A stretch of DNA of 35,676 nucleotides, from IMG/VR virus record IMGVR_UViG_3300024518_000016, positions 1 to 35,676 of that record. The stretch is one strand, 5' to 3'. This document shows positions 7,565 through 14,874 of this stretch, piece after piece. The translations under genes were made by a program, and so were the position numbers. The DNA is from a virus. Position 1 is the stretch's first letter. The number at the start of each line of letters is the position of its first letter. The notes beneath the pieces were generated by a model. The model did not search any database, was not told where the DNA came from, and saw only the letters and a list, made by a program, of their open reading frames with translations.

Positions 7565-8353
7565 ATGAGTAATGAAGAGCTGCAAACTGGATTAGCTCCA
7601 GAACCCACAAATGTGGACGCTGTGTCAGATACAGCTATGGGTGAGAACCAAGAACAAAACATTGGCGCTGTTAACAATGATGTTGCTCAAACGCAAAGTA
7701 ATGACCCGCAGGGTTTTACTAAGCGAATGAATAAGAAGCATCATGAGTTAATGGAAGAGCGAAGGGAAAAGGAAGCATTGCAAGCTCAGCTTAGTGAGAT
7801 GCAAAGCCAAATTCCTACAGCTCAAAGACCAGATGTTCCTGATATGCCGGACGTTTACGATGATAACTTTGACGAACAGGTCAGGTTGCGAGATAAGGCT
7901 ATTCAGGATGCAGCAATGTTTGATGCTCAACAGCGTTTAGTTGATGAACAGAGAGCGCGGCAGGATCTGGAGTTGCAAGAAGAACAACAGAGGGCGCACT
8001 TGAAAATCGTTCAAGATTATTCATCAAGAGCGGCAAAGCAAAACATTAGCAAGCAAGAGCTGGAAGTAGCTGGGCAAACAGTTATGGCTTACGGTATTGG
8101 TGATGAATTAACGGGGTTCATTTTAAATGATGAACACGGTCCATTAATCACTAAGTATCTGGCTCAGAATCCTGAAGAGATTGAATCTATGCGTGGCATG
8201 GGTACGATGAATGCAGCGATTCACATTGCAAATAATGTTAAGCCTAAAGCGGTTTCTAACTTAACAAATAACGTCCCTAGTCCGGCAGATACGCTAGGCG
8301 GTGGCGGTGCTCCAAAAAGAGAGCGCGGTCCAACTGGGGCTACATATACATAA
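7565..8353 (+). CDS. Scaffolding protein (P22 gp8-like)
   Basis: This 262-residue, Gln/Asp/Glu-rich, largely helical protein lies between portal and coat, the standard position of the internal scaffold. Residues about 60-80 begin a coiled coil (NKKHHELMEERREKEALQAQ). The C-terminus ends in a Gly-rich linker and basic residues (APKRERG), in keeping with the positively charged coat-binding end of P22 scaffold. It would direct coat assembly into proheads and then leave. I chose ATG 7565 behind AAAGG; an in-frame start 13 codons upstream falls inside the hairpin region. Confidence 0.85.
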   Translation: MSNEELQTGLAPEPTNVDAVSDTAMGENQEQNIGAVNNDVAQTQSNDPQGFTKRMNKKHHELMEERREKEALQAQLSEMQSQIPTAQRPDVPDMPDVYDDNFDEQVRLRDKAIQDAAMFDAQQRLVDEQRARQDLELQEEQQRAHLKIVQDYSSRAAKQNISKQELEVAGQTVMAYGIGDELTGFILNDEHGPLITKYLAQNPEEIESMRGMGTMNAAIHIANNVKPKAVSNLTNNVPSPADTLGGGGAPKRERGPTGATYT

Positions 8354-8370
8354 AATGGAGCTAAATAATC

Positions 8371-9654
8371 ATGGCTAATAATACAGCAAGTAACATCACA
8401 CAACCATTAGCGCGGGTTTTTCTTGAGAAGTTCGAGAATAAGCGGGTTTTATCTAAAAATGTTGACACTCAAATGGCAGAAGGCAAGTTTAATGCCTCTA
8501 CTGGTTCAAGTGTTAGTGTAAAGCGTCCTACTGATTACACTTCGTACCGGAATGCCACAGGTGATTTAACCTCGTCTACTGCTAGCGATATCATTACCGG
8601 TAAAGCAACAGCTACAGTGCAAGACTATTTCACAGTTCACGTTGATTACGCTGAGGCAATCGAAGCTTTAGAGCTAGATCAATTGGACCAATTGCTAGAA
8701 CCTATGGCGGCTCGAATCGTTACCGATTTAGAGAAGGATTACGCTGGGTTTATGATGAAAAACTCAGGTCTGTTAGCTGGTACTGTTGGTACTGCTGCTG
8801 ATACGTGGGATGATATTGCAGAAGCTGGCGCGATTATGCAGGCATCTGGTGTACCTATGGACGGTGATTGGAATTATGCAGTTAACCCACATACACAGCG
8901 TAAACTTGCGAGCACTAATGTGAGCTTAGGTGCTGGTGGTGCTGCTGGTGACAGAGTTAGGACTTCTCTTGATAAAGCTATCATTCAAGAGGACTTTGCA
9001 GGAATGCGAGTTCTTACTGCTGCATCACTAGGTCGTTACACTACAGGTACTGGCGGCGATAGAGCGGGAACTATTGTTACTGCTAATCCAGATGTAACTT
9101 ATGTCGCTGCTAAAGATAGTATGACTCAGTCAATCCAAGTTACTGGCTTCCAAGCTAACTTAGTTGTTGCTGCTGGTGAGACTTTAACAATTGCAGGCCG
9201 TAATCGTCTTAACTTGTCTACCCGTCAGACTATCCTTGATGAAGCAGGTGCTGTAGTAGTGTTCTCAGGAACGGTTACGGAGTCCGTCACGTTGAATGCC
9301 TCAGGTGCTGGGACTTTGGTTATTACTGGTCCTGCTGTGTATGAGGCTGGCGGTGCTTATAACACTGTAGATAGCGCTCCTATCATTGGAGATGTTGTTA
9401 CTTTGGGTGGTGCAGCTAGCACTATCATCCAGCCTAACATGTTCTGGCACAAACAAGCATTTACAATTGCTAGTGTTCCAATGCATAAGCTTAACTCGAC
9501 TGATACGCTTGCGAAGACTGCTGATAACTTGCAGATTCGAGTATCTAAAGGTAGTGACTTTACTAAGAACACTCAGCAAATTCGTTTCGATTTACGTCCA
9601 GCGTATGGCGTATTGAATCCGTTCTTTGCTGGTCAAGGTTTTGGCGCTCCATAG
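8371..9654 (+). CDS. Major capsid (coat) protein, P22 gp5-like
   Basis: At 427 residues it is close to the P22 coat protein (430). The N-terminal arm (MANNTASNITQPLARVFLEK), a DYFTVHVDYAEAIEALELD segment, the inserted domain around VTYVAAKDSMTQSIQV and the C-terminal RFDLRPAYGVL follow that HK97-fold family. It assembles into the icosahedral shell around the scaffold protein encoded 17 bases upstream. The sequence is Ala/Gly/Thr-rich. A long hairpin just after its stop (9669-9701) may end or reduce transcription. Confidence 0.92.
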   Translation: MANNTASNITQPLARVFLEKFENKRVLSKNVDTQMAEGKFNASTGSSVSVKRPTDYTSYRNATGDLTSSTASDIITGKATATVQDYFTVHVDYAEAIEALELDQLDQLLEPMAARIVTDLEKDYAGFMMKNSGLLAGTVGTAADTWDDIAEAGAIMQASGVPMDGDWNYAVNPHTQRKLASTNVSLGAGGAAGDRVRTSLDKAIIQEDFAGMRVLTAASLGRYTTGTGGDRAGTIVTANPDVTYVAAKDSMTQSIQVTGFQANLVVAAGETLTIAGRNRLNLSTRQTILDEAGAVVVFSGTVTESVTLNASGAGTLVITGPAVYEAGGAYNTVDSAPIIGDVVTLGGAASTIIQPNMFWHKQAFTIASVPMHKLNSTDTLAKTADNLQIRVSKGSDFTKNTQQIRFDLRPAYGVLNPFFAGQGFGAP

Positions 9655-9668
9655 TAGTATTTCCCTTT

Positions 9669-9701
9669 CGCCTCATTACTTTATGCAGTAGTAATGGGGC
9701 G
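9669..9701 (+). terminator. Twelve-pair hairpin after the coat gene
   Basis: CGCCTCATTACT (9669-9680) and AGTAATGGGGCG (9690-9701) form a 12-pair stem with one G-T pair and a nine-base loop. It begins 14 bases after the coat stop. The following bases are ACCCCCCTTTC, not a clean T-run, so it may attenuate transcription or protect the 3' end of the coat message from nucleases instead of terminating fully. Confidence 0.6.
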
Positions 9702-9730
9702 ACCCCCCTTTCAAACAAGCAGGATTAATT

Positions 9731-9877
9731 ATGATCAAATGGATTAAGACAAACGGCGCAGAGATTGAGACGAATGACAGCAAGGCATCTATTGAGATGG
9801 CTTTAAAGTTGGGCTGGAAAGAAAAAGGCGCAGAAGAATCTAAGCTGGTTAAAAAAGCGGCCAACAAAAAGAAATAA
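9731..9877 (+). CDS. Small basic protein downstream of coat, 48 aa
   Basis: ATG 9731 follows AGGA (9721-9724). The product has a small beta-like N-terminal half (MIKWIKTNGAEIETND), a helix ending in ALKLGWK and a Lys-rich tail. Many tailed phages carry a small protein of this pattern (a beta pair, then ...LGWK) right after the capsid gene; their function is mostly unknown. It follows the post-coat hairpin and precedes the gp4-like gene by 12 bases. Confidence 0.65.
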   Translation: MIKWIKTNGAEIETNDSKASIEMALKLGWKEKGAEESKLVKKAANKKK

Positions 9878-9889
9878 GGGGTATTTACT

Positions 9890-10375
9890 GTGGCTACAGT
9901 TGCTCAAGTTGCTAAGGCGTCATTACAAAGAATACTTGTTCAAAACTCTGAAGCAGATTTAGAGGCTGACGAGTATCAAGACTTCATTTTTTCAATGAAT
10001 AACTACATGCTAGCTTTAGATGCTCAGGGTATTGCGCTAGGTTACACAGAGGTATCAAGTCTAGGTGATGACGTAACAGTGCCTACGGGTGCATTGCGTG
10101 GGATTATAGCTAACATGGCTATAGAAGTTGCACCGGATTATAACGGTGTAATCAGTGCAGGACTGCAGGTGGCGGCTCAAGACGGGCTTAGAGCAATGCG
10201 TAGACTAGGCCAAAGTATGCCGTCATCCCAATACCCTGATACTCTACCTGTAGGCTCAGGCAATGAAGGTTGTGACAATAGTTATGTTAGTCATTTTTAC
10301 CCTGATTTAGAAGCTGAAATACTGGCAGAAACGACTGGATCAATAGGTTTAGAGGCAAGTACAACAACAGTTTAA
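9890..10375 (+). CDS. Head-to-tail adaptor, P22 gp4-like
   Basis: This 161-residue protein matches P22 gp4 in size, position and pattern. An N-terminal helix (VAQVAKASLQRILV) is followed by DFIFSMNNYMLALDAQGIALGY, then a run with IANMAIEVAPDY, then RRLGQSMPSSQYPDTLPVGSGN and a C-terminal aromatic segment. The P22 protein binds the portal ring after packaging and seals the vertex for the gp10 proteins. It starts with GTG at 9890. Confidence 0.85.
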   Translation: MATVAQVAKASLQRILVQNSEADLEADEYQDFIFSMNNYMLALDAQGIALGYTEVSSLGDDVTVPTGALRGIIANMAIEVAPDYNGVISAGLQVAAQDGLRAMRRLGQSMPSSQYPDTLPVGSGNEGCDNSYVSHFYPDLEAEILAETTGSIGLEASTTTV

Positions 10376-10384
10376 GGAAAGGCA

Positions 10385-11947
10385 ATGGCTAACAGGTCAA
10401 GTGATCGTAAAATAAGCGAGTTTCCAGCACTAACATCTATCCCGTCTAGCTCCATAATGAGCTTTGTATCAGGCGGGGCTAACTATAAAATAACATACGC
10501 AAACTTTACAAGCTCCCTAGGTGTTACTGGATCAATTGTGCAGTCCGGCAATATTGCGGGAACTCCAGTACTTGACGTTCAAGGCGCTGTAAATAATATT
10601 CGAACTCTTGAAAATGGTTCGGGTGTAAAAGCATCTGTTAGTGCTGAGAATGGAATCACTTTAGAGCATAACTTCACATTTGACTCAACAGGTGTACCGA
10701 TATCTGTTGATCCGTCAGCATTCAATCCAACGGTAAGGAGCTTAATAGCTGGGTCAGGTATTACTGTTTCAGGAAGTGGCGACACTATACAGATTAGTTC
10801 AACAGGCATACCGGCATCCACAAAGACTGTGATTGTTAATCAATTGTCTGACTTTCCGGCAGCGTCGGGCGGCATTATAACTTTGGCGGATAACACGGAG
10901 TACTTAGTTAGGAATGATATTAGTATAGGAACTGATGTTTTCCTTGTTGGCGATAATTGCGTTATTCGTGGCGCTGATATCCTTGTGACGACTATAACTT
11001 ATACTGGCGCTGCATACATGTTCACTGGTATTGATTCTGGATTTACGATGTCGTCAATAAATCTTGATTGCTCAACTACAGGGAGCTGCTTTAATTTTAG
11101 CAATGCGGCTTCTAATAAAAGGCTAACATTCAATGATATTTCGGTTCGAGACTGCTTAACAGCCTTAAATATCAATGGATCGTCTATTGTCGATTTAGAT
11201 CATTGCCTGTTTGAGTTCTCTGTAATGGGTATTAATCTTGCGGGCGCTATATCATCTTTTAATATGAAACAGACGGTTGGTATAGGGTCGGCAGGAGTGG
11301 CTGTCGATGTTTCTGGGTCCGTTCTTGGGTCTTACACCGATACTGACTCGCTGTATAATTTGTCAGGTGCAACGCTGTTTATGGTCGGTGATGTTGCAAG
11401 CGCGAACATAACCAGTTTAGCTACAGTTTTAAACACAAGGCTAATACCTGCCGGTGCTATTCTTACTGGCATCACAGAAACGGATACTAAGTGGCAATTC
11501 TTTTTTAATGATGAAATACATGATACGCGAACTGATGCGCTTTTATCAATGCAGGCCAACGCAACTAACACGGTTATAGCTATTACAGGCACTCCAGTTA
11601 AAGTCGCTGGTACTTGGGTTGTTGAGGAAGTTTCACAAATGTCAGGGAGCACTGGCGGAACCGTTACTCTTGATACAACAAAGGATTCAAAGCTTCCTAT
11701 TAGCGTATCTGTTACCGTAGCAGCTATATCTGGCGGTACAAAGTTGATGGCTGCATATGTTGCTATTAACGGTGTTGTTGTTGCTAATTCTAAAAGAACG
11801 GCTTCTGCTGCATCTAGTCAGCCAGCACTTATTGCAATACCTTGGCAAGCAACATTGAATCCATCGGACACAATAGAAGTGTGGGTCGCTAATGACAGTG
11901 ATACGATTGATGTCCTTGTCAGCAGTGCAGTTTTGAGGATTAACTAA
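10385..11947 (+). CDS. Beta-rich virion surface or fibre protein
   Basis: This 520-residue protein lies between the gp4- and gp10-like genes, where P22 has nothing comparable. Residues about 8-40 (KISEFPALTSI then YKITYANF) resemble the short N-terminal module of many phage fibres and decoration proteins. Residues about 160-310 have short repeated strands with Asn/Asp ladders (CVIRGADILVTTITYTG, LTFNDISVRDC), suggesting a right-handed beta-helix. The last 130 residues look like a jelly-roll C-terminal domain. It is probably a vertex or tail appendage. Carbohydrate binding or cleavage is possible, but no catalytic site is visible. Confidence 0.6.
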   Translation: MANRSSDRKISEFPALTSIPSSSIMSFVSGGANYKITYANFTSSLGVTGSIVQSGNIAGTPVLDVQGAVNNIRTLENGSGVKASVSAENGITLEHNFTFDSTGVPISVDPSAFNPTVRSLIAGSGITVSGSGDTIQISSTGIPASTKTVIVNQLSDFPAASGGIITLADNTEYLVRNDISIGTDVFLVGDNCVIRGADILVTTITYTGAAYMFTGIDSGFTMSSINLDCSTTGSCFNFSNAASNKRLTFNDISVRDCLTALNINGSSIVDLDHCLFEFSVMGINLAGAISSFNMKQTVGIGSAGVAVDVSGSVLGSYTDTDSLYNLSGATLFMVGDVASANITSLATVLNTRLIPAGAILTGITETDTKWQFFFNDEIHDTRTDALLSMQANATNTVIAITGTPVKVAGTWVVEEVSQMSGSTGGTVTLDTTKDSKLPISVSVTVAAISGGTKLMAAYVAINGVVVANSKRTASAASSQPALIAIPWQATLNPSDTIEVWVANDSDTIDVLVSSAVLRIN

Positions 11948-11948
11948 T

Positions 11949-13403
11949 ATGACAGTAACAGTACTACCTATTGCTAATGGTTTTTATAAGGCTGATTCGT
12001 TGCCGATATCAGCGCAAGAGTGCGTTAACTGGTATCCGTACATTCTAGATACTCCTGCATTGAGCCAAGAGACTTTACTAGGTACATCTGGAACATCTCA
12101 GCTGGTTAGCACTGGCTCTGTTTCAGAGATTAATAGAGGTAGTTGGACTCTAGACGGCATTGCATACTTTGTTAACGGTACAACACTGTATAGATTGGTC
12201 CTTGATATTGTTGGCGGGGACTCGTTTACTGCTGTATCAATGGGAACTATAGAGGGTACTGGCCGTGTATCAATGGCTGATAATGGAACACAGCTTTGTA
12301 TTCTGGTTCCTAATGGCAAAGGGTATATATTCACTGCCTCGCCCGATACTCTCACAGAAATAACTGATTTAGACTTCACTGCAAACGGTCAGCCCCAGCA
12401 CGTAGTGTTTATTGATGGCTACTTTGTTTGTACGACGGACTCTAAAAAGTTTATCACGTCTGCATTAAATGACGGTCTTGCTTACAATGCTTTGGACTTT
12501 GGTACAGCAGAAGCTGATCCTGATGACATTGTTGCCCCCATCGTATTCAGGAACCAGCTTTTCATCGGGGGGTCACAAACACTTGAAGCCTTTCAAAACA
12601 TAGGTGGCGCGGACTTCCCTTTTCAAAGAACAGGGTTATTTATACAGAAAGGAATATCATCTGCATTCTCTATTGTTGAATCAAATAATACATTCATGTT
12701 TATTGGAAGCGGCAAGAATGAATCACCAGCAATCTGGGCGTTAGCTGGTAACGATGTTCAAAAAGTATCGACTGTTGCTATTGAATCTATCTTGCTACGA
12801 TTCACCCAAGCAGAGATACAGGCATCATTCTCTTGGTCATATGCGCAGAAAGGAGCTTACTTTGTAGGCTTTGCCCTACCTACAAGTACTCTTGTGTTTG
12901 ATACAATATCGGGGCGATGGCATGAGCGTAAATCCAGAATAGCTAATGCAAGCGGTGAGATGATTGAGGTTAGGAGTCGCATAAATTCACTTGTTAGCGC
13001 TTACGGTCGTATTATTGTAGGCGATAGTCAAGACGGGAGAATTGGTTCTTTGGATGTTGATTTGTACACTGAGTACGGAGATACAATCATAAGGCGCATA
13101 GCAACACAGCCGTTCCAGAATAATATGCAGGCTCTAATGATACCGATGATTGAGCTTACAATGGAAGCAGGCGTAGGTAATGGTGATGTGGTTGATCCTA
13201 AAATCAGAATGGATATTAGCGACGATGGCGGCAAAACTTTCAAGGATGACAGAACGCGAAGTATGGGCAAGATTGGAGACTTTAAGCGTCGCACAATCTG
13301 GAGAAGGAACGGAAGATATTCACGTTTTGTCGTAATGCGCTTTACTTTGAGTGATGCAGTTAAGCCAGTTATTATACAACTAACAGCGGATATAATGGGA
13401 TAA
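11949..13403 (+). CDS. Tail hub / packaged-DNA stabilisation protein, P22 gp10-like
   Basis: At 484 residues it is close to P22 gp10 (472) and carries the same landmarks: an N-terminal VLPIANGFYKADSLP, GRVSMADNG near residue 101, an internal FRNQLFIGGSQTLEAF, QKGISSAF, SPAIWALAG and a C-terminal RRTIWRRNGRYSRF. In P22 this beta-propeller-like hexameric protein binds gp4 and closes the channel after packaging. It starts one base after the preceding stop. The next gene begins after a single base. Confidence 0.88.
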   Translation: MTVTVLPIANGFYKADSLPISAQECVNWYPYILDTPALSQETLLGTSGTSQLVSTGSVSEINRGSWTLDGIAYFVNGTTLYRLVLDIVGGDSFTAVSMGTIEGTGRVSMADNGTQLCILVPNGKGYIFTASPDTLTEITDLDFTANGQPQHVVFIDGYFVCTTDSKKFITSALNDGLAYNALDFGTAEADPDDIVAPIVFRNQLFIGGSQTLEAFQNIGGADFPFQRTGLFIQKGISSAFSIVESNNTFMFIGSGKNESPAIWALAGNDVQKVSTVAIESILLRFTQAEIQASFSWSYAQKGAYFVGFALPTSTLVFDTISGRWHERKSRIANASGEMIEVRSRINSLVSAYGRIIVGDSQDGRIGSLDVDLYTEYGDTIIRRIATQPFQNNMQALMIPMIELTMEAGVGNGDVVDPKIRMDISDDGGKTFKDDRTRSMGKIGDFKRRTIWRRNGRYSRFVVMRFTLSDAVKPVIIQLTADIMG

Positions 13404-13404
13404 T

Positions 13405-13665
13405 ATGCCACAAAATCCAATTAAACTAGTGAGTTCTAACAGTATAGTTGATGCTGATGGAACCGCTTCTCAAGTGTTTAGAACGTGGGCAATACAAGCG
13501 TCTAACAATGTTCCTATTGTTGGAACCGGCTCACCAGAGGGTGTTGTTGAGGCTCCACAATATTCACTTTATATTGATGAATCTGTGCCGTTAACACCTG
13601 TTCAATATCGTAAAATGTTACCGCAAATTGCTAATGACCGTACACAAGGGTGGGCAATAATTTGA
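13405..13665 (+). CDS. Small fibre-domain-like virion protein, 86 aa
   Basis: Residues about 22-55 (FRTWAIQASNNVPIVGTGSP then GVVEAPQYSLYID) followed by GWAII at the end follow a short domain common in phage fibre and decoration proteins, where G-S-P-E-G-x-V precedes a strand with a Y-x-D and the unit ends in G-W. It therefore looks like a free-standing copy of that domain. It occupies the place where P22 carries the tail needle gene gp26, but it has no long coiled coil and cannot be called a needle. The stop overlaps the TTG start of the acetyltransferase. Confidence 0.6.
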   Translation: MPQNPIKLVSSNSIVDADGTASQVFRTWAIQASNNVPIVGTGSPEGVVEAPQYSLYIDESVPLTPVQYRKMLPQIANDRTQGWAII

Positions 13666-14108
13666 TTAGATCAGGCACAGAGGCAGACTTTGAAAGCATT
13701 ATAGATATGGCTTCCAACTTTTGGGAGAGAACAATCTATAATGAGGACTTTTGTGAAGACACAGTTCAGGGAATGCTGTCTGTTTGTCTTGATCAAGAGT
13801 TGCTTTCTGTTGTAGAGAATGACGGTGTTTTGGTTGGTTTTGCGTGCGCGTTTAAAGGCGGGCTTCTTGGTAATAGCGCTATAGCTACAGGCACTGAATT
13901 AGCGTGGTGGGTTGAGCCGGATCATAGAGGCGGCAAGAACGGGATTTCATTACTTAAACATCTTGAGGATCTAGCAGCCAAGGCAGGTATTAAATATTGG
14001 AATATGGCTTTTATGTGCTCATGTATGCCTGACATTGTAGAAGACATCTATAAGAAGATGGGATATGTAAAGAGTGAAGTAATTTATACGAAAGTATTAG
14101 GAGATTAA
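13662..14108 (+). CDS. GNAT-family acetyltransferase
   Basis: The 148-residue product starts MIRSGTEADFESIIDMA, the usual beginning of GNAT N-acetyltransferases. It continues with VVENDGVLVGFACAF (strand pair), LAWWVEPDHRGGKNGISLLKHL (the acetyl-CoA-binding strand and pyrophosphate loop R-x-x-G-x-x-G/A-like motif) and a C-terminal IYKKMGYVKSEVIYTKVL. GNAT proteins move acetyl from acetyl-CoA to an amine. I prefer TTG 13662, overlapping the upstream TGA, because an AAGGG site is spaced to it; GTG 13650 is the alternative. It sits inside the virion operon, so a virion protein or a host factor could be its target; this is inference. Confidence 0.82.
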   Translation: MIRSGTEADFESIIDMASNFWERTIYNEDFCEDTVQGMLSVCLDQELLSVVENDGVLVGFACAFKGGLLGNSAIATGTELAWWVEPDHRGGKNGISLLKHLEDLAAKAGIKYWNMAFMCSCMPDIVEDIYKKMGYVKSEVIYTKVLGD

Positions 14109-14109
14109 A

Positions 14110-14874
14110 ATGGCAGCAGCAGCAGCAGCAGCAGTAATAGGTGGCGCATTTGCGGCGAATGCAGCAAGCAAGGACCGCAAAGCAGCACGTAAAGCGCAAG
14201 AGGCCCAGGCTGATAATAATGCGCAAAATATAGCATTCATTAAAGCTCAGGCAGCCAAGGCAGAAGCTAAAGCGGTCCCATTATTTGCTCAGGGTCAAGA
14301 AGCTAGGGAAAAGGGGACTCAGAGCGCTATTGATGTTTTTAGAAAGTCGATGTCTCAGCAGCAAGGGCAATTCACTCAAGGCAATCAGCAAGCACAAGCG
14401 GCTTTACTAGCAGGGTTGCCGCAGGTGCATAATGCTATTATGGGAATGCCTGTTGATCTATCTGGGCTATCTGGGATACCTGCCCAAAGTGGCGGCGGCG
14501 CAGCTCCTGCAGGCGGTTTAGCTGGCGACTTTATCCCTGACTCTATACCAGACTTTAATACTGGCGTTCCTCAAGTTCAAAAACAGCAGTCAGGATCAAG
14601 AGTTATCGATAATGTTTTGACTAATCAAGACTTGTTTAGAGCGGCAAGTCAGGGAAGCATCCCTAATATTTCTAAAGATGATCAAGCTTTTTTTGCTAAT
14701 CACTTAAAGAACATCCAGGGAATGCAGGGTGTTAGCGCTAATGATTCATCCTTTATATCAGACCCGTCTGGCAGCATTCAAAGCATTATGAATCAAGCTC
14801 AAGGCACTGGGTTTAATCAAGAGAACAGAAACCGCTTAGCTAATTTAATAACGCAGTTCCAAGGAGGCCGTTAA
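14110..14874 (+). CDS. Ejection (DNA-transfer) protein candidate, P22 gp7 position
   Basis: This 254-residue protein is Ala/Gln/Gly-rich. It begins with seven Ala residues encoded by seven GCA codons (14113-14133), a microsatellite, then VIGGAFAANAASKDRK. A helical Ala/Gln region follows (about residues 25-105), then a Gly/Pro-rich linker and a helical C-terminus. The place before two larger Gln-rich proteins is that of P22 gp7/gp14. Such proteins travel in the capsid and are ejected ahead of the DNA. Sequence identity to gp7 is not evident, so the call rests on composition and order. Confidence 0.6.
   Translation: MAAAAAAAVIGGAFAANAASKDRKAARKAQEAQADNNAQNIAFIKAQAAKAEAKAVPLFAQGQEAREKGTQSAIDVFRKSMSQQQGQFTQGNQQAQAALLAGLPQVHNAIMGMPVDLSGLSGIPAQSGGGAAPAGGLAGDFIPDSIPDFNTGVPQVQKQQSGSRVIDNVLTNQDLFRAASQGSIPNISKDDQAFFANHLKNIQGMQGVSANDSSFISDPSGSIQSIMNQAQGTGFNQENRNRLANLITQFQGGR

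Noticed and set aside
9301-9579. Minus-strand and alternate-frame ORFs under the coat gene
   Set aside because: They mirror a Gly/Ala/Thr-rich coding sequence, lack ribosome sites and look like shadows.
13405-13665. Tail needle gp26
   Set aside because: Same position as in P22, but only 86 residues with no long trimeric coiled coil.
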